Assembly (NCBI GenBank): GCA_017302135.1
Contig: JAFLDZ010000002.1
Location: forward strand, 496,001-560,000
DNA: 64,000 nucleotides
Direction of reading: 5' to 3'
Origin: Lysobacterales bacterium
GTDB taxonomy: Bacteria; Pseudomonadota; Gammaproteobacteria; Xanthomonadales; Xanthomonadaceae
Made by a program: the position numbers and the translations under genes. Below the pieces are notes generated by a model, which did not search any database, was not told the origin of the DNA, and worked only from the letters and a program-made list of their open reading frames with translations. Positions 60,729 to 64,000 of this stretch are shown here, one piece after another. Position 1 is the first letter of the stretch. Every line of letters starts with the position of its first letter.

Positions 60729-61124
60729 ATGTACCGATACCGCCGCCGACGCCTGCGTACCCAGCTTTCGATCCTCGCGATCATCGCGCTGTTGTGGTCG
60801 CAGGTCTTGTTGGCTAGTCATCCGGGGTGCTCGATGGCAGCCATGGCATTGGCGGAGATCGCGGCTCCGGCAGTGGCTGACCCTGACTGCCACCATTCAG
60901 AACTGTCCAGCGAATCGACTGTCTGCGCTGCCCATTGCAGCCAAGGCGACCAGAGCAGTGAAGTGGTCCGTGTTCCGCCCGTTCCTGCTTTGGCATCCTC
61001 GCTGGCTTTCAGTGTCCCGTTGATCGTAATGCTGGAGGCCGATCGGACTCCCCACCTTGAGCAGTCGCCTCCGGTTTCCTGGCACCGACCTACCTCGCAT
61101 CCCGCCAGCCTTCTGTTGATTTGA
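60729..61124 (+). CDS. Small exported Cys/His-containing protein at the head of the metal-efflux operon
   Basis: The 131 residues begin with a basic stretch (MYRYRRRRLRTQ) and a hydrophobic segment (LSILAIIALLWSQVLLA), a signal anchor or signal peptide. The middle has spaced Cys, His and Met (GCSMAAMA, DCHHSE, CAAHCSQ), possible Cu/Ag ligands, then a second hydrophobic stretch (ALASSLAFSVPLIVML). Small proteins like this often precede CusCBA-type operons in xanthomonads and may serve as periplasmic metal binders, but I cannot name a family with certainty. It is on the same strand as, and 134 nt before, the outer-membrane factor gene. Confidence 0.65.
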   Translation: MYRYRRRRLRTQLSILAIIALLWSQVLLASHPGCSMAAMALAEIAAPAVADPDCHHSELSSESTVCAAHCSQGDQSSEVVRVPPVPALASSLAFSVPLIVMLEADRTPHLEQSPPVSWHRPTSHPASLLLI

Positions 61125-61258
61125 CCTCCGACTGATGTCCGGCGGCGCCCCGCTGCGCCCGCCGTCATTTACGTCGGCATGGTCGTCTTTGCACGGCATG
61201 TCCCCTCCGCAGCGGTACCGCCACTTCTTTCGAAGGCGGACCTTGCAAGGCCAGAGAC

Positions 61259-62614
61259 ATGGAACATCCCCTTTTTCTACAGCGCTGCATTCGCCGCCCT
61301 TCGGCGATGGCGGGCACCTTTGCCGCGCACTGTGGCCGTCCACGGTCACTGCGGGCGCTTCTTTTTTTCGTTCTCGGCGTGACGTTTGCGATTTCGCTGA
61401 GTGGCAGTCCCGATGCCTTCGCGGCTGAACCGGACCCCGGCAAGGACATCGCCTCGATTCGGGATTGGCTGTACACGAACAACCCGCAACTGCGCGCCCT
61501 GCAAGCCGATGCCGACGCCGCCGAGGCTCGGATCCTGCCGGCGGGCGCCCTGCCCGACCCCATGGCATCAGTGGAGCTGGACGGCATCGATCCCGGTCGC
61601 CCCTCGCTGCTGCCGGCCAACGTCGGCTTGACGACCTACCGGTTGAAGCAGCAGTTTCCGCTCTGGGGCAAACGCGAGCTGTCGCGCAACGTTGCGCACT
61701 TCGAGGCCCAATCGGCCCGATACGAGCGCGATGCCACTGCGTTGGAACTTCTGGCCCAGGCCGAAGCAGCCTACGTGCGCTACTGGCATATCCGCGAAGC
61801 GGTAGCAGTGATCGATCGACGGATCGCGTTGCTGGATCAGATCGAGGAAGTGGCGGGCGTGCGCTATGCCTTGGGCATGGCCGCGCAGCAGGATTCGATC
61901 CGGGCGCAGGTCGAGCACACGACGATGCAACGCGAGCGCATCGAACGCCTCGCCACCCGACGTGAGGCAATGGCAGCCTTGAACGCCCTGCTTGGGCGGC
62001 GGGCAGACGCTCCGCTGGCCGAGCCCACCGCGCAACCGGTGCTGACGGTTGAGGACAGCACTCTCGCTGCGGCGCTGCAACGGCTCGATCGTGGAGCACA
62101 CCCGGCATTGCAGGCCAGCATGGCAATGGCCACGGCCGCCAATAGCAACGTTGAGCTCGTGCGACGCAACCGTTTTCCCGACGTCTCGCTAAGTCTCGGC
62201 ACGATGCAGCGCGGCAATCGTCTGGACGGCTATGAAGTGATGGTGGAGGTCGAGATCCCGTTCCAGCAACACGCCCGCCGTGAGCGCGAGCGCGAGTCGC
62301 GCTTGCTCGAAGACGGGGCAATCGCCCGCGCCACCGCGGCACGCAGCGAACTGGAAGGCGAGCTCGGCTCTGCCTGGGCCCGCTGGACCAGCGCCCGAGA
62401 ACAGCGCGAGCTGATCGAGAAGACCCTGCTGCCGCAGTCTGATGCGAACTTCAAGTCGGCACTGGCCAGCTATCAGGTCGGTGAAGTCGACTTCGGCACC
62501 CTGCTCGAAGCCCTGCGCGAATGGCAGGGCGCCGACCTCGCACGCGTGGATGCCACGCGCGACGAACTTTTGGGCGCCGCCGCCGTGCGCGCCATTGATG
62601 GAGACATCCAGTGA
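61259..62614 (+). CDS. TolC/CusC-family outer-membrane efflux protein
   Basis: The 451 residues have a signal region (ALLFFVLGVTFAISLSG, cleavage near AFA) and two helical OEP repeats rich in Ala/Glu/Arg, e.g. NPQLRALQADADAAEARI, LKQQFPLWGKRELSR, and the second repeat's HPALQASMAMATAANSN to VEIPF. These form the trans-periplasmic barrel of a tripartite RND pump. It is followed with a 4-nt overlap (GTGA) by the adaptor gene. The start is uncertain; a shorter ATG at 61307 would still leave the signal region. Confidence 0.88.
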   Translation: MEHPLFLQRCIRRPSAMAGTFAAHCGRPRSLRALLFFVLGVTFAISLSGSPDAFAAEPDPGKDIASIRDWLYTNNPQLRALQADADAAEARILPAGALPDPMASVELDGIDPGRPSLLPANVGLTTYRLKQQFPLWGKRELSRNVAHFEAQSARYERDATALELLAQAEAAYVRYWHIREAVAVIDRRIALLDQIEEVAGVRYALGMAAQQDSIRAQVEHTTMQRERIERLATRREAMAALNALLGRRADAPLAEPTAQPVLTVEDSTLAAALQRLDRGAHPALQASMAMATAANSNVELVRRNRFPDVSLSLGTMQRGNRLDGYEVMVEVEIPFQQHARRERERESRLLEDGAIARATAARSELEGELGSAWARWTSAREQRELIEKTLLPQSDANFKSALASYQVGEVDFGTLLEALREWQGADLARVDATRDELLGAAAVRAIDGDIQ

Positions 62615-63990
62615 CCCGTACCCAGACCCTGTCGCTCGCCATTGGCGTCGCGCTCGCCGCCCTCGCCGTCGGCTGGATGGCCGGCCGCGCCACGAACAAT
62701 TCACCGACCGCAAGCACATCGGTCGACACGCTGGCCGCCGAACGCAAGGTGCTCTATTACCGCAATCCCATGGGCCTTCCGGACACGTCGCCGGTGCCGA
62801 AGAAGGACCCGATGGGCATGGACTACGTCCCGGTCTATGCCGACGACGCCCCGCCGGCGGCCCCGGGCACGGTGGTGATGCCGCCGGACAAGGTGCAGGC
62901 GCTGGGCGTGCGCACCGAAGCGGTCAAGCGTGGGGCCTTGGCCACCACCGTGCGCACCAGCGGCACGGTCGAGGTCGACGAGACCCGGCAATACGCGATC
63001 GCGCCGCGATTCGAAGGCTGGGTGGAGCGGCTGTACGCGAACCAGACCGGCATGCGGGTCCGCGCCGGGCAGCCGCTGCTGTCCGTCTACAGCCCACAGC
63101 TGGCCGCGGCGCAGCAGGAATACCGGCTGGCCGACGAGACTGCCCGCAGGCTGGCCGAGTCCGATCCCGCCAGCGCGGCGTCGATGGTCCGCCTGCGCGA
63201 TGCCGCCCGCACCCGCCTGCGCAACTGGGAAATCAGCGACTCGCAACTGGGCAAGACGGTCCTGGTCCTCACTGCGCCCGCGGACGCGGTGGTGATCGAG
63301 AAGCCGGTGGTCCAGGGCGCGCGCTTCGAGCCGGGCGAAACCATCCTGCGCCTGGCCGACCTGTCGACGGTCTGGGTGATCGCCAAGGTGCCGGCGGCGC
63401 AGGCCGCGGGCATCAAAACTGGTCAGGTGGCCCGCTTTGAAACCGTGGCCCTGCCCGGCCAGGTGGCCGAGGGCGAGGTCACCTTCGTGCAGCCCGTCAT
63501 CGATGCGATAACGCGCACCGTGGACGTGCGCATCGCCCTGCCCAACCCCAACGGCGACCTGCGTCCCGGGCTCTACGGAACGGTGCTGCTAGAGGAGCCG
63601 GGGGCGGGGCCGGTCCTGACCGTTCCGCGCTCCGCCGTGCTCGACAGCGGCACGCGCCAGGTGGTGCTGATCGAAACCGGTCCTGGCCGCTTCGCACCGC
63701 GCGATGTCACCCTGGGTCGCCGCGGTGGCGATCGGATCGAGATCCTCGACGGACTGGCCGAGGGCGAGCAGGTCGTGGTCTCCGCGAACTTCCTGATCGA
63801 CGCGGAAAGCAACCTGCAGTCGGCGCTGGAGGGTCTTGGCGGTCATGCAGGACATGGCACGCCCTCGGGCACCAGCGAGGATCCACAACCCGAGTCCGGC
63901 GATGGCGTCTCCGATCCGCACGCAGGTCATTCCATGCCGGCCACCCCGGAGGAGACTCCGCGCTCCTCCACCGGCCACGAGGGGCACTGA
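62611..63990 (+). CDS. CusB-like periplasmic adaptor of a heavy-metal RND efflux pump
   Basis: The 459 residues start with GTG overlapping the OMF stop. After an N-terminal membrane anchor (LSLAIGVALAALAVGWMAG) comes a heavy-metal-binding segment YYRNPMGLPDTSPVPKKDPM with GMDYVPVY, as in CusB (Met/Pro-rich, three-Met type). Then an RND adaptor with hairpin and barrel (VRTSGTVEVDETRQYAI, APADAVVIEKPVVQGARFEP). The C-terminal 60 residues are His/Gly/Pro-rich (GGHAGHG, DPHAGHSMP, GHEGH), an added metal-binding tail. Features favour Cu/Ag over Co/Zn/Cd. Confidence 0.9.
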   Translation: MTRTQTLSLAIGVALAALAVGWMAGRATNNSPTASTSVDTLAAERKVLYYRNPMGLPDTSPVPKKDPMGMDYVPVYADDAPPAAPGTVVMPPDKVQALGVRTEAVKRGALATTVRTSGTVEVDETRQYAIAPRFEGWVERLYANQTGMRVRAGQPLLSVYSPQLAAAQQEYRLADETARRLAESDPASAASMVRLRDAARTRLRNWEISDSQLGKTVLVLTAPADAVVIEKPVVQGARFEPGETILRLADLSTVWVIAKVPAAQAAGIKTGQVARFETVALPGQVAEGEVTFVQPVIDAITRTVDVRIALPNPNGDLRPGLYGTVLLEEPGAGPVLTVPRSAVLDSGTRQVVLIETGPGRFAPRDVTLGRRGGDRIEILDGLAEGEQVVVSANFLIDAESNLQSALEGLGGHAGHGTPSGTSEDPQPESGDGVSDPHAGHSMPATPEETPRSSTGHEGH

Positions 63991-63991
63991 C

Positions 63992-64000
63992 ATGCTTGGC
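63992..64000 (+). CDS. Start of next gene, probably the CusA-type inner-membrane pump
   Basis: Only ATG CTT GGC remains, one base after the adaptor stop. In CBA operons the next gene is the RND transporter; this is inferred from order, not sequence. Confidence 0.35.

Noticed and set aside
1..64000. CRISPR array
   Set aside because: The only regular short repeats are in-frame minisatellites without spacers and isolated REP-like pairs.

Overview
The window is a high-GC chromosomal segment from a gamma-proteobacterium of the Xanthomonadaceae (Lysobacteraceae), most likely Lysobacter or a close relative. Four things point there: a MurD2/MurL pair (the xanthomonad route to D-Glu in peptidoglycan precursors), a fused aspartokinase/diaminopimelate decarboxylase, two proteins ending in XVIPCD-type secretion domains with a lipoprotein between them (Xanthomonadales VirB/D4 T4SS effector and immunity genes), and a large PKS/NRPS locus. 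The assignment is inference from gene content; there is no rRNA in the window.

Left half (1-33138, all on the minus strand): one tightly packed biosynthetic operon read from 33138 toward 1. Its order is a 5574-residue trans-AT polyketide synthase (four KS, no AT inside), an extended SDR/NAD-epimerase-like reductase overlapping the PKS stop by 4 nt, a PLP-dependent alpha-oxoamine synthase (serine palmitoyltransferase/KBL/AONS fold), a stand-alone acyl carrier protein, a tandem AT-AT protein that should load the PKS in trans, and an NRPS (A-T-E, C-A-T-E, C-A-T, then a C domain cut by the window edge). Oxoamine synthase + ACP + reductase is the same set of activities that makes a sphingoid base in bacteria. 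Here it sits between PKS and NRPS, so the locus may make a polyketide-derived amino alcohol (or use one as a building block) joined to a D-amino-acid-containing peptide. The PKS ends in, and the NRPS begins with, a fragment resembling only the C-terminal lobe of a condensation domain.

Middle (33139-58850): a long intergenic region holding a candidate operator; a T4SS effector/immunity/effector cluster aimed at peptidoglycan; OsmC; an EF-G-like GTPase; ssb; ispB with a small HhH gene; a dienelactone-hydrolase-like protein; the peptidoglycan/lysine operon lysC-lysA, murL, murD2 (transcribed in that order on the minus strand, murL carrying an in-frame REP-like insertion); two tandem PhzF-family genes; a membrane protein; a HIT protein followed by a bacterial-type PARG; an exported subtilase with four C-terminal Cys-containing repeats; and the housekeeping operon dnaX-ybaB-recR.

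Right end (58856-64000): a tRNA-Ser(GGA) with a strong terminator, followed by what looks like accessory DNA: an isolated ATP-grasp-like gene of unknown role, then a heavy-metal (Cu/Ag type) CBA efflux operon beginning with a small exported Cys/His-containing protein, an outer-membrane factor and a CusB-like adaptor. The inner-membrane pump gene appears to begin at the last bases of the window.
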